From contig CAVURD010000028.1 of assembly GCA_963743785.1 (NCBI GenBank), positions 62,001 to 126,000 of the forward strand: a stretch of DNA of 64,000 bases, given 5' to 3'. Positions 1-7,596 of this stretch are shown one piece after another. The position numbers were made by a program, and so were the translations under genes. The stretch comes from Bog-473 sp963743785 (GTDB taxonomy: Bacteria > Actinomycetota > Acidimicrobiia > Acidimicrobiales > RAAP-2). Every line of letters begins with the position of its first letter. The stretch's first letter is position 1. The notes beneath the pieces are model-generated. The model had not been told where the DNA came from. It made no database searches and was given only the letters and a program-made list of their open reading frames with translations.

Positions 1-79
1 GCCAACCGCCGCGAGAGCTCAGACGGAAGTCGAGGACACAGGGCATAATCGTCTCACCTCTTGGGTAGTAACTGCCTAT

Positions 80-280
80 ATGACACTGGCCCGGACCTAC
101 TTCGAGGTTTTGTGCGACGTGCCCGAATCCGCGTCCACGCTTCAGGTTCCGGCGAGTTTGGACGACTCGGCCGACTCAAGAGCAAAGCGCGCTCGTGATT
201 TGCTCTTGGCCGAGGGTTGGACCAAGGACGCCCGGGGGCTCGACCAGTGCCCAATTCACGCCCCGACGAATTCGCTCTGA
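80..280 (+). CDS. small hypothetical protein
   Basis: A 66-residue frame with an ATG start and no convincing ribosome binding site. The C-terminal half (lysine/arginine-rich helix, GWT, then CPIHA) reads like a real short actinobacterial protein with a possible Cys/His metal site, but I cannot place it in a family. The opposite strand is also open here, so coding on either strand is uncertain. It lies 50 bases upstream of the SEC-C gene and could share its transcript. Confidence 0.4.
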   Translation: MTLARTYFEVLCDVPESASTLQVPASLDDSADSRAKRARDLLLAEGWTKDARGLDQCPIHAPTNSL

Positions 281-330
281 GCATTCGACCTCGTGTGCGC
301 CAGATGGAGCATTACTAGGGCGGAGAAGTA

Positions 331-717
331 ATGGCCCGCCGTAATGACCCATGCCCATGTGGTTCGGGGAAGAAGTACAAGCTCTGCCACGGGCGCGGGG
401 TGCTCGATTACCTCTCAGGCGGACGAGTGACGCTCCCATCGAAGGCACGGCTGTTCCGCCGGTTCACCACGACCGCTCCCGTGGTCACCATCTACATCGT
501 GCAGGTCGAGAGCCCGACGTTCGAAGCCGGCGAGATGCTGAGGAAAACCGGATTCAATCCATACGGCGTCGGGGATGAAGACCCAGAGAACACCATGCTC
601 TTCTGCACAGTTACCCCCGAGGTGGCGTTCAGGATCGCCGGCCCCGAAGTGTGGGCGACGGCGCCATCGTGGGAGCTAATCCCCGATGAGGCGGTCAACG
701 AGGAGGAGGACCACTGA
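331..717 (+). CDS. SEC-C motif zinc-binding protein
   Basis: A 128-residue protein opening with the SEC-C motif (DPCPCGSGKKYKLCHG, residues about 6-21), the Cys-Cys-Cys-His zinc site also found at the C-terminus of SecA. Here the motif is N-terminal and followed by about 100 residues that I do not recognise, with an acidic tail (EEEDH). The start is supported by a GGAGAAG purine run 6 bases upstream. The stop overlaps the next ATG (ATGA), which suggests coupled translation with the short broken frame that follows. Zinc binding is a family expectation; the specific role is unknown. Confidence 0.8.
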   Translation: MARRNDPCPCGSGKKYKLCHGRGVLDYLSGGRVTLPSKARLFRRFTTTAPVVTIYIVQVESPTFEAGEMLRKTGFNPYGVGDEDPENTMLFCTVTPEVAFRIAGPEVWATAPSWELIPDEAVNEEEDH

Positions 718-830
718 TGGCCCTCCGTAACTTCCTCCGCTCCCAGGCTCTACCGAGCCGCCCGCGAGCTCGGCAACGTCCAGGCGGCGGCCAAAGGGCC
801 GACCAGCTACGGGCTCTTGTGTGGCCAGGC
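717..830 (+). pseudogene. remnant of a small protein coupled to the SEC-C gene
   Basis: The ATG at 717 overlaps the SEC-C stop. The first ten codons (MALRNFLRSQ) are in one frame; the sequence then makes better sense one frame over as LYRAARELGNVQAAAKG, a pattern I associate with short actinobacterial proteins. It runs directly into transposase-like sequence, so the gene looks frameshifted and truncated by an old insertion. The identification rests on pattern memory only. Confidence 0.3.
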
Positions 831-1176
831 GCCACACAAGCAGCTGCACCTCCTCTGGTATGCGATTGCGGGTTGATCCGGTGGGGGAATCGCCATTTGG
901 AACGGACCAGTTCGCGATGCTGGCGACGCGGCGTCTCGGGAGCACGAGCGATGAAAAGCGATCCTTAGCTGGCCCGGAGCCACCCAAGCACCGAGAGGAC
1001 CATCCGTTCTTCGGGCCGGAGCCTGGGTGGGGGACCTGCCGACGCATGACGTCGATCTCTTGGCGTAGGACGAGCAGTTCGAGATCCTTGGATCGAGACG
1101 AACGGCATCCGAGGAGGAGCAAGGGGAGCAAGAGGAGCAAGAGGAGCACCTGGCGCAGGCGAAGACGGAAGACCAT
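810..1176 (-). pseudogene. decayed transposase/integrase N-terminal fragment
   Basis: On the minus strand a leucine-rich start is followed by KDLELLVLRQEIDVMRRQV and, about 60 codons later, PEEVQLLVWRLATQEP. These match the N-terminal blocks of the actinobacterial integrase-core transposases that normally read ELEILVLRHQLAVLRRQ and EEVxALVLRLARENP. The stretch between them and everything after is unrecognisable and no DDE catalytic core follows. The leucine run is encoded by a 9-base tandem repeat around 1110-1150. I read it as a degraded insertion-sequence fragment. Confidence 0.45.
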
Positions 1177-1338
1177 GCGTCATTTTCGCCGATCTTCGAG
1201 GTCAGCGCAGCATCAGTCCTGGTCAGGGCGTGATGCTGACGTGGCACCCTTCACCCGCAAAGCGGGTAATGGCCAACGCCGAAGCAGCATGAGGCACGTA
1301 AGAAATGGGTGGGCTCCTACGAGGCCATTTGTCATCGC

Positions 1339-1364
1339 GTTTCCCGCCCATCGCGAAAGGGTAG
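1339..1364 (+). promoter_or_regulatory. SigB/SigF-type promoter
   Basis: GTTT at 1339-1342, a 16-base spacer, then GGGTAG at 1359-1364. This matches the actinobacterial SigB/SigF consensus (GTTT-N14-17-GGGTA). It lies 47 bases before the GTG of the small acidic protein gene, in the same orientation. Confidence 0.6.
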
Positions 1365-1410
1365 GTAATCCCGACCGTAGAGGAGGCAATTCCACTCTAA
1401 GGAGGACACG

Positions 1411-1683
1411 GTGACCGCAAAGGAACCCAAGCAGGACCCCCAAGACAAAGCTTTCGGAGCTGCGGCGAGCCGAGATCAAGACATCGTCGACCAGCTCGAG
1501 AAGACCGGCATCACGGAGGATGAGTTGTCTGACGAACCGACCCGTCACCCTCGAGCCGCGGGCAAGGCCGAACCTTCGGTCACGCCCGAAGGGTCGAACC
1601 CTGAGCGGTGGGACGAAGACGAGGAGAAAGCGGCGGAAAAGGCGGAGATTGAAGCCAGATCTGACCGAGACGGTCGGCAATAG
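1411..1683 (+). CDS. small acidic hypothetical protein
   Basis: A 90-residue highly charged protein with no hydrophobic segment and a DEDEEKAAEKAEIEA-type helical tail; probably soluble and partly disordered. The GTG start is fixed by an excellent ribosome binding site (AAGGAGG, 7 bases upstream). A SigB/SigF-like promoter lies just upstream, so it is likely a stress-induced protein, and it probably shares a transcript with the FAD oxidoreductase 63 bases downstream. Function unknown; composition resembles small actinobacterial stress proteins. Confidence 0.65.
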   Translation: MTAKEPKQDPQDKAFGAAASRDQDIVDQLEKTGITEDELSDEPTRHPRAAGKAEPSVTPEGSNPERWDEDEEKAAEKAEIEARSDRDGRQ

Positions 1684-1746
1684 AATGAGCCCCTCGGCTG
1701 ACGGCTGCGTCTCACATCTCATGAACCGCAACAGAAGATAGGTCGC

Positions 1747-3390
1747 ATGGGATGGACCTCTGCAGCAGTTGACGCGGTCGTCATTGGATCGGGCCCCAAC
1801 GGCTTGGTGGCCGCAAACGTGTTGGTCGACGCGGGCTGGGACGTGTTGGTCTTAGAAGAGCAGCCAGAGCCGGGTGGGGGAGTGCGCAGCGCCGATTACC
1901 TAGGCCCGGGGTACGTGGCCGACGTGTGCAGCGCCTTTTATCCTCTGGCGGCGGCCTCGCCGGCCCTGGTGGCCTTGGACCTCGAGAAGCAGGGTTTGAG
2001 CTGGTCCCACGCACCGACGGTCTTGGCCCACCCATTTCTCGACGGGCGTTGCGGGGTGCTGTCCCGCGATCTGGAGCAGACCGTCTCTGGGATGGAGAGT
2101 TTGGCGCCCGGTGACGGTGAGGCTTGGGAGCGCCTCTACGGCTTGTGGGAACAGGTGGGTCCAGATCTTCTCGAGGCCTTGTTCACGCCGTTCCCTCCAG
2201 TGCGAGCCGGCGTGAAGTTGGTGAACAAAATGCGCGCTGCGGGGCTGTTGCGTCTGGCCCGGTTCGCGACCCTGCCGGTGCGCCGCCTGGTCCAAGAAGA
2301 GTTCGCCGGTCCGGGTTCCCTTCTTCTGGCCGGATGCTCCTTGCATACCGACCTTTCCCCTGAGGCGGCCGGCAGTTCCTTCTTTGGTTGGCTGTTGGCG
2401 ATGCTCGGCCAAGAGTACGGTTTTCCCGTGCCGGTGGGGGGAGCCGGGCAACTCACGGCTGCCCTGGTTCGGCGATTAGAGAGCCGGGGCGGCCGGATTC
2501 AATGCGACGCCTCGGTCGAACACGTCGTACTACGGGATGGTCGTGCCACAGGGGTTCGGATCCGAGATGGCGACGAGGTGGAGGCCGGGCGGGCGGTCGT
2601 TGCGGACGTCGTCGCCCCCCATCTCTACGGGGGCTTGGTGGGCTGGGAGCATTTGCCGGCACGTTTCCGAGACGACATGCGTCGATTCCAGTGGGACTTC
2701 TCGACGGTCAAAGTCGATTGGGCCCTGTCGAGTCCCGTTCCTTGGACTGCCCCCGAGGTGGCCCTCGCGGGCACTGTGCACCTTTCGGCCGGCATAGACG
2801 AGATGACGGCCTATTGCTCGCAAATCGCCATGGGGCAGGTCCCGTCCATACCGTTTGTCCTGGTCGGGCAGATGACCACGGCCGACCCCCAGCGCTCGCC
2901 CCCAGGCACCGAATCCTTGTGGGGTTACACCCACGTGCCCCGCCAGGTCCGTGGCGACCCGGGCGAAGAAGGAATCTCAGGTGCGTGGAACGCCCGAGAG
3001 CTTGAGGCGATGGCCGGGCGCATCGAGCGTCAGATCGAACGTTTCGCTCCTGGGTTTGCGGATCGGATAGTCAATCGTCACATCATGGGCCCGGCCCAGC
3101 TCCAAGAGCACAACTCCAACCTCGTTGGGGGTGCCATCAATGGCGGTACCACCGCCATCCACCAACAGTTGGTATTCCGACCCACCCCTGGACTTGGGCG
3201 CCCGGAGACTCCAGTAACGGGCCTGTACCTTGCCTCGTCGTCCGCTCATCCCGGTGGAGGGGTTCATGGAGCTTGCGGCGCAAATGCCGCCCGTGCCGCA
3301 CTCCGTCAAGAGCGCAAATGCCGTCAGGGCCTCACGTCAGGTTGGGTTTCGTTCGCGCAACATGGCCTTTCCAGGTGTCGGGAACTGTAG
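1747..3390 (+). CDS. phytoene-desaturase-like FAD oxidoreductase
   Basis: A 547-residue protein with an N-terminal dinucleotide-binding fold: VVIGSGPNGLVAANVL at about residues 11-26, followed by the acidic residue pair and GGGVRS motif that hold FAD. The C-terminal part has YLASSSAHPGGGVHGACG, the second FAD contact typical of phytoene desaturase/retinol saturase-like amine oxidoreductases. The family oxidises or isomerises lipophilic polyenes or similar substrates; the substrate here cannot be read from sequence. The last 25 residues extend past the usual family end. No carotenoid genes are nearby; it may share the upstream SigB-type promoter. Confidence 0.85.
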   Translation: MGWTSAAVDAVVIGSGPNGLVAANVLVDAGWDVLVLEEQPEPGGGVRSADYLGPGYVADVCSAFYPLAAASPALVALDLEKQGLSWSHAPTVLAHPFLDGRCGVLSRDLEQTVSGMESLAPGDGEAWERLYGLWEQVGPDLLEALFTPFPPVRAGVKLVNKMRAAGLLRLARFATLPVRRLVQEEFAGPGSLLLAGCSLHTDLSPEAAGSSFFGWLLAMLGQEYGFPVPVGGAGQLTAALVRRLESRGGRIQCDASVEHVVLRDGRATGVRIRDGDEVEAGRAVVADVVAPHLYGGLVGWEHLPARFRDDMRRFQWDFSTVKVDWALSSPVPWTAPEVALAGTVHLSAGIDEMTAYCSQIAMGQVPSIPFVLVGQMTTADPQRSPPGTESLWGYTHVPRQVRGDPGEEGISGAWNARELEAMAGRIERQIERFAPGFADRIVNRHIMGPAQLQEHNSNLVGGAINGGTTAIHQQLVFRPTPGLGRPETPVTGLYLASSSAHPGGGVHGACGANAARAALRQERKCRQGLTSGWVSFAQHGLSRCREL

Positions 3391-3659
3391 TTGCTTGTGC
3401 TGTGGCACAGGGGCACAGGGGCGACCGCGTGGAGGAACGGATATCCCAAGGAGGATGTGGAGCCTGGCTTGAAACCGGCCGTTGGCGTGCCGTACCCAAT
3501 GCCCAGGAAGGCGTACCAAGGTGAAGCCAACTCTAACTGCCCGCGTTGTTCGGCGTCGGCAGGGGCCCGGGGTCGGCGCAAGGGCAGTGCGAGGTGCATG
3601 GAGGCGCAACCGGCCGCCATCATGAAAGACGCCTCCTGGGACCGGGCACACACGCTAGA

Positions 3660-3755
3660 GCCCGGGCTCTAGGCAGTCAGGTTGCAAGAGTCTGGTTCAT
3701 GACGCCCTGTCCCTTGGACCCCCTGAGACTTCATGACCTACCCCAGGTGCCAGTG
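3660..3755. repeat. diverged repeat, copy 1
   Basis: This block shares an ordered series of short identical words with 5210-5305: GCCCGG, TCTAG, TCAGGTTGCAAG, CCTGAG, then CCCAG, at similar spacing. The other copy lies between a STAS gene and its partner gene, so this may be what remains of another such locus. Similarity was judged by eye. Confidence 0.4.
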
Positions 3756-3999
3756 TTCCTAACCGGCGGCACCGTGAACAGGTGGCGTGACGCCCGGACT
3801 AATTGCCCGGTGGGCGTTGACCTTCCCGACCCACTTGCGGATCTGTGTCCCATAGCGCGGGACCCCTCGACATTGGTCTTTGGCGTGCGCACCGAACCTG
3901 GCTTGGTCGATGTTGCTGAGGAGGATCACGGCCTCCTCGCCTCGGATGCGCTCTTCGTTTGTCATGTGGCGAGAGTAGTGGCGTGACTACAACGTGACT

Positions 4000-4075
4000 A
4001 CAACTCCGGCAACGGCGTGGCCCGTACCAGCTCGTCGGCGTGGCGTTCCCCCTGCATCGTCCCCTGCGTGCCGGA
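4000..4075 (-). pseudogene. C-terminal scrap of the MVYEN/WTKVW family
   Basis: Minus-strand reading gives ERHADELVRATP, matching the ends of the better preserved copies at 9228-9366 (GRHADEL) and 29130-29262 (ERHTDELV). The rest of the gene is not recognisable here. Flanking bases (GTGACTAC upstream on the plus strand) also resemble the 29 kb copy. Short match, low certainty. Confidence 0.3.
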
Positions 4076-4348
4076 ACTGTGACGGATGTTGGCTACGGTC
4101 TGCATTGTGGGCCCCGAACGAGCGGGCTGGCTCGACGTGGAGAAGTGGGCCAGTCAAGGCGATGGGGCGCGAAAGATCTTGGCGAATGGTCGATGTCCCG
4201 AAAGTCAGCCACTGGACTTATAGCAAATGTGGCGCTCGGTTTGAGCGCATGCGCTGGCGCCGCCCCCTCAAGTCTCGCCTCACCCGGTGAAACCCAGGTA
4301 CCCACGCCGGAGATACCTCAGCGTCGGACTGGCCTGTACGCTTGAGCG

Positions 4349-4771
4349 ATGCCACTTAGCAAAGATCAATGGCGGACACTAGTTCGCCGTGCGCTTGACA
4401 TTCCCGACGTCATCGGTGTCGATGTCGCCGCGGAGATAGCCGCAGATATCGCGTACCGGAGTCCCGTTGCAGCCACAGAAACTCGCGGTCGCGATATTGA
4501 ATTTGAAGAGAGGGTTGGCCTGGCGATCTTGGAAGAGACTGCAAAGGCCGGTAAGAGAGGCGATCTCGATCGGTTCATTATGGGTCGCGAGAATCGTGGC
4601 AACGGATCAAGCAAGGTTTCTGATGTGGACTACATCGTCACCACAAAGGCCAGGAAGTCGGGAAACGCACCGTCATTGCCACAAGGAATGGCCGTGCCGA
4701 TACTTGAGAAGGTCAAGGAATACGTCTTGGCGAACCCATTCGATCTCGACGGCCCTCACCCTCAGCATTGA
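4349..4771 (+). CDS. hypothetical protein
   Basis: A 140-residue soluble protein with an ATG start and clean coding character. I do not recognise the family. Visible features: an N-terminal helical region (DQWRTLVRRALDIPD), an acidic middle and a basic glycine/serine loop (GRENRGNGSSKVSD) before a VDYIVTTKAR strand. No signal peptide, membrane segment or metal motif. It stands alone between decayed sequence on both sides. Confidence 0.5.
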   Translation: MPLSKDQWRTLVRRALDIPDVIGVDVAAEIAADIAYRSPVAATETRGRDIEFEERVGLAILEETAKAGKRGDLDRFIMGRENRGNGSSKVSDVDYIVTTKARKSGNAPSLPQGMAVPILEKVKEYVLANPFDLDGPHPQH

Positions 4772-4909
4772 TACTGCCGCGATTGCGACGAGCTCGTCAG
4801 AAATGACTGACACCTGATCTGGCTACTCCGGGTGTTGGGCAGATGTGTATAACGACGATCACGAAGAGATCGCAAGCGTGCGAGGCAAGCCCTGACCCCG
4901 GGGTCGACG

Positions 4910-5162
4910 CTAGGGCTGTGTGCGGAGCGCAATGAGCAGTTTGTGCCATCGGCGCCACTTCGACACTTGGTTAATCGACACCAGCTCGATGTTTAGATCC
5001 CTCAAAAGCTCCAACAGTTGCTGTACGTGGTCTTGATCGGGAATCGAGCCGATGAGGTGGGTCAGACCGTGTGCGGCCGAGGCGACCTCGACCGCCCATA
5101 GCCAGGAGCAAGGCTGGCATGAGTCTTCCTCTCGTCACGACTTGGTAGGTCTCCCCACTCAC
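4910..5162 (-). pseudogene. STAS-partner small protein, frameshifted
   Basis: Starting at GTG 5162 the minus strand reads VSGETYQVVTRGRLMPALLLAM, then one frame over AVEVASAAHGLTHLIGSIPDQDHV and LLELLRDLNIELVSINQ, ending at TAG 4910. This is the same small protein as 54904-55152 (ERFELVVRG, TDQCRLHGLLATLRDFNIELVSLNQ). The span is 253 bases, one more than a multiple of three, so a single extra base near 5098 breaks it. As in the 55 kb operon, it lies directly downstream of a STAS gene on the same strand. Confidence 0.6.
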
Positions 5163-5209
5163 GAGATTGCTTTCTCTCGGCGGAATAACAAACGCGCTGG
5201 AACCCGACG

Positions 5210-5305
5210 GCGTTGCCCGGATTCTAGCACTCAGGTTGCAAGGCGTCCCGCGAGTCCCAATTGCCTTGAACCTCCTGAGGCTTTCTATACCCCAGTCGCT
5301 GGCCG
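5210..5305. repeat. diverged repeat, copy 2
   Basis: Partner of the block at 3660-3755 (shared TCAGGTTGCAAG and CCTGAG words in the same order). It sits between the STAS gene and its broken partner gene. Confidence 0.4.
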
Positions 5306-5316
5306 GCATAGTTGCG

Positions 5317-5655
5317 TCACGGGTTTATGCTCAAGTAACTGGACAAGCCCGCAACCTCAAACAACCGCAATGACCGCGGCGTCGACGAGCGGATGATGAG
5401 CTCGCCCCCGCTGGTCGCTAGCCGCTTGTGCGCCGACACCAAGACGTCCAACCCCGATGAGTCGATATAGGTAGTGTGCTCCAGATCGACCACCACTTCG
5501 CTCACTTCAGCCTGGGCTGCCTCTAAAAGATGCTCTTGGAGCAGTGGCGCGCCAGCGAGGTCAAGTTCCCCTGAAACAAAGAGGACAAGCCGATCTTGCG
5601 AGCGCTCCTCGCCGATTTCGAGCAGTCCAGATTCGGATTCCATTTCCAGTGTCAT
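5317..5655 (-). CDS. STAS anti-sigma factor antagonist
   Basis: A 112-residue single STAS domain of the SpoIIAA/RsbV type. FVSGELDLAGAPLLQ marks the first strands, and YIDSSGLDVLVSAHKR carries the DS-x-G phosphorylation site that an RsbW/SpoIIAB kinase modifies. In its unphosphorylated form such a protein binds the anti-sigma kinase and frees the sigma factor. I chose the ATG at 5655 because GGGAG lies 8 bases upstream; an ATG at 5670 has no binding site. Followed on the same strand by a frameshifted partner gene, the arrangement seen intact at 55 kb. The closest relative here is 17891-18232 (shared SAHKR and the SGLSNYLxI-type ending). Confidence 0.9.
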   Translation of the reverse strand: MTLEMESESGLLEIGEERSQDRLVLFVSGELDLAGAPLLQEHLLEAAQAEVSEVVVDLEHTTYIDSSGLDVLVSAHKRLATSGGELIIRSSTPRSLRLFEVAGLSSYLSINP

Positions 5656-6150
5656 CGCCAAAACTCCCATTCGAAAATCGATCCAACAGGGGCAGAAGCT
5701 CTGTATCTGAATGTCTGTAATCCACGCTTTCTTTCAGGCAAAATTTACCCAACTGTCGCTGAAAGTCAAGGGTCTTGCGCGGCCTAAACGGGCAGCTCAA
5801 CAGGTGAAAGTTCACCTCGAATGTGGTGTCGGATCAGGACACACATTGCCTCGCGCCGCTAGCTCGCCGGCATGCCGCCCGCGCGACCGAACTTCGTCCA
5901 GTCCATCGTCCCGCACCGTGGCTCCAGATCCCAGTTCAGGGGCTAACCCCGGAAATGTCTGGTTAGACACAATTCTGTTCGAGTGACCTATTCGAGGGCT
6001 CCCCGCTGTCTCTCGATGGCCGATTTGAGGTTGGCCAGACGATCCCGACTAAGTGATGGGAACATTTCCGCGCCCCCGGAGGTTCAAGCATCAAGTTGTC
6101 CTCGGTAACGAAGCAGCCCTCACCACTCGCGGAAAAGGAGGCATTGAACA
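5656..6150. other. intergenic, nothing clear
   Basis: About 500 bases upstream of the STAS gene without a supportable gene. A GGGTAA word on the minus strand at 5745-5750 could be a promoter -10 element, but no GTTT lies at the right distance. Confidence 0.4.
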
Positions 6151-6624
6151 TTACCCGTCCGCCGTTGGAAAGTCCGACCACTCAACTGCGACACGGTCAC
6201 GCTCCTCTTGTTGCGCGAAACCGACAACCGCCCAAGTCGTCCGCTGGCCGGCACGACGGACACCTTCGACGCGGTGGTTGCCGTCCTCGAGGGTGAACTG
6301 ACCGCGGCGATAAGCGACGATGACCGGCGGCGGGTCTTCTCCCTCCTCGGCGAGCTTGTCTAAGGCGTCGACGCGTTCATCCCAGTAGTCCTCGTCGACT
6401 GGACAGAGCACTGGGTCGCCGGAGGGCCCGGCGAGGCGATGGAGTTGATCGAGCGGCAATTGGACCGGTCCAGCCCACCAGCCGAGTTCCAGGCAGAGCT
6501 GTTGGGCCAGGACGGGGTTATCGCTGCCCGGGCTCGCCAAGAATCGAGCCACCCATTCTGCGAGCCGGTCTTGTTGGGCCGCAGTTCGGGCGCTCTCGAC
6601 CGAGTACTCGGGATTATCGTGCAT
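6151..6624 (-). CDS. ParB-like N-terminal domain protein
   Basis: A 157-residue protein whose centre reads PPPVIVAYRRGQFTLEDGNHRVEGVRRAG, resembling the ParB/sulfiredoxin fold signature (a strand, then DGNHR in place of DGHHR/GERR). That fold binds nucleotide and in ParB acts as a CTP switch; stand-alone actinobacterial versions are uncharacterised. No HTH or dimerisation domain follows, so chromosome partitioning is unlikely. It starts 10 bases after the histidine phosphatase stop with an AAGGG binding site inside the end of that gene, so the two form an operon. Confidence 0.65.
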   Translation of the reverse strand: MHDNPEYSVESARTAAQQDRLAEWVARFLASPGSDNPVLAQQLCLELGWWAGPVQLPLDQLHRLAGPSGDPVLCPVDEDYWDERVDALDKLAEEGEDPPPVIVAYRRGQFTLEDGNHRVEGVRRAGQRTTWAVVGFAQQEERDRVAVEWSDFPTADG

Positions 6625-6634
6625 ATCGTTTCCC

Positions 6635-7312
6635 TTACCCGTTTCTCCCCGTTATGTCACCGGCGCCCGACTGCGTTAGCTCAGCGTCGAGGCTCAGCAG
6701 GTGTGTGTGTTCGTTGAACGTATGGAGCGTCCAACGGTCCATGGTCCGCTCGTGCTCCCACTCGGTCACTCCGGTGTTCGTCGGTTTCATCTGTGCCCCG
6801 GTCCCGGGGTGTGGGATGTCGAAAAGCACGCGGATCGACGCCATGATGACGCCGGCGTGGCAGACGGCCACAACCGTCTGGTCGATGAACTCCGTGGCAA
6901 TGCGCTTGCACATCTCACCGACCCGTTCGTGGAAGGTCCGCCAGCTCTCGCCGCCCGGCGCGAACAGGCGCTCAGGCTCCGTCTCCATGTCGAACGAACC
7001 GTATCGGGCCGCGTACTCCGTCCAAGCCAGAGCGTCGGCCTCGCCGGTATGGATCTCGCAGAGATCACACGCTTGGCGGACGGCTCGAATGCCTAGCGCC
7101 GGCGCGATGATCTCGGCCGTCTCGAGCGCCCGAGGTAGCACGCTCGCCAGAAGGATGTCGGCACGAATCCGGCCCGTATCGGCGAGGTGGTCTCGCAGCA
7201 CTTCGGCCTGGCGCCGCCCGAGTTCGGTGAGGCCCCGACATCCGCGTGGCCCACTGATCATTCCGTCAAACCCGGCGTAGGCGTCACCGTGACGGACGAG
7301 GATGAGCCGCAT
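6635..7312 (-). CDS. histidine phosphatase family protein
   Basis: A 225-residue phosphoglycerate-mutase-like protein. The catalytic RHG is at LILVRHGDAY (residues 3-12), the second arginine at SVLPRALETA, and the second histidine at VVAVCHAGVIMAS; together these form the phosphohistidine pocket. The family includes broad phosphatases acting on sugar phosphates, nucleotides or phosphoproteins, and the substrate cannot be told from sequence. ATG at 7312 is preferred over GTG 7315. First gene of a two-gene unit with the ParB-like protein. Confidence 0.85.
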   Translation of the reverse strand: MRLILVRHGDAYAGFDGMISGPRGCRGLTELGRRQAEVLRDHLADTGRIRADILLASVLPRALETAEIIAPALGIRAVRQACDLCEIHTGEADALAWTEYAARYGSFDMETEPERLFAPGGESWRTFHERVGEMCKRIATEFIDQTVVAVCHAGVIMASIRVLFDIPHPGTGAQMKPTNTGVTEWEHERTMDRWTLHTFNEHTHLLSLDAELTQSGAGDITGRNG

Positions 7313-7596
7313 CACTAGCTACGGTACCCGGTTTGTTGGCGGCATCAGCCTTCGGGTCCTTCATGCGGTCTCCGCGTTCTAGGGCGTCGAAACGGACAAG
7401 TGCACGATGAGGATCGCCATCAAATGACCTTCACGCCGAGGGCGGCGTCATAACGGGACATCCGGCGGATCATGGTGACTAAAGCTGCTGAGGCAGGCAG
7501 GTAGTTCGTCATTACTCGGACACACCGGGATATGGTCGGGCGATTAGCACCGGTTCGCGTGAGGAACCAGGTTGCCGGCTGCTATGACCTGGGCAT

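Larger units (their letters stand above)
3391..4348. other. gene-poor stretch with decayed repeats
   Basis: No convincing gene. A minus-strand frame at 3759-3965 starts MTNEERIRGEEAVIL and could be a small protein or a fragment, but nothing supports it beyond composition. A block at 3660-3755 resembles 5210-5305. An 11-base tandem repeat (GTGACTACAAC twice) lies at 3983-4004, just before a remnant of the MVYEN family. Confidence 0.5.

Noticed and set aside
1075..1150. purine-rich 9-base tandem repeat as a possible CRISPR or regulatory array
   Set aside because: Simple repeat inside a transposase fragment encoding a leucine run; no spacers.
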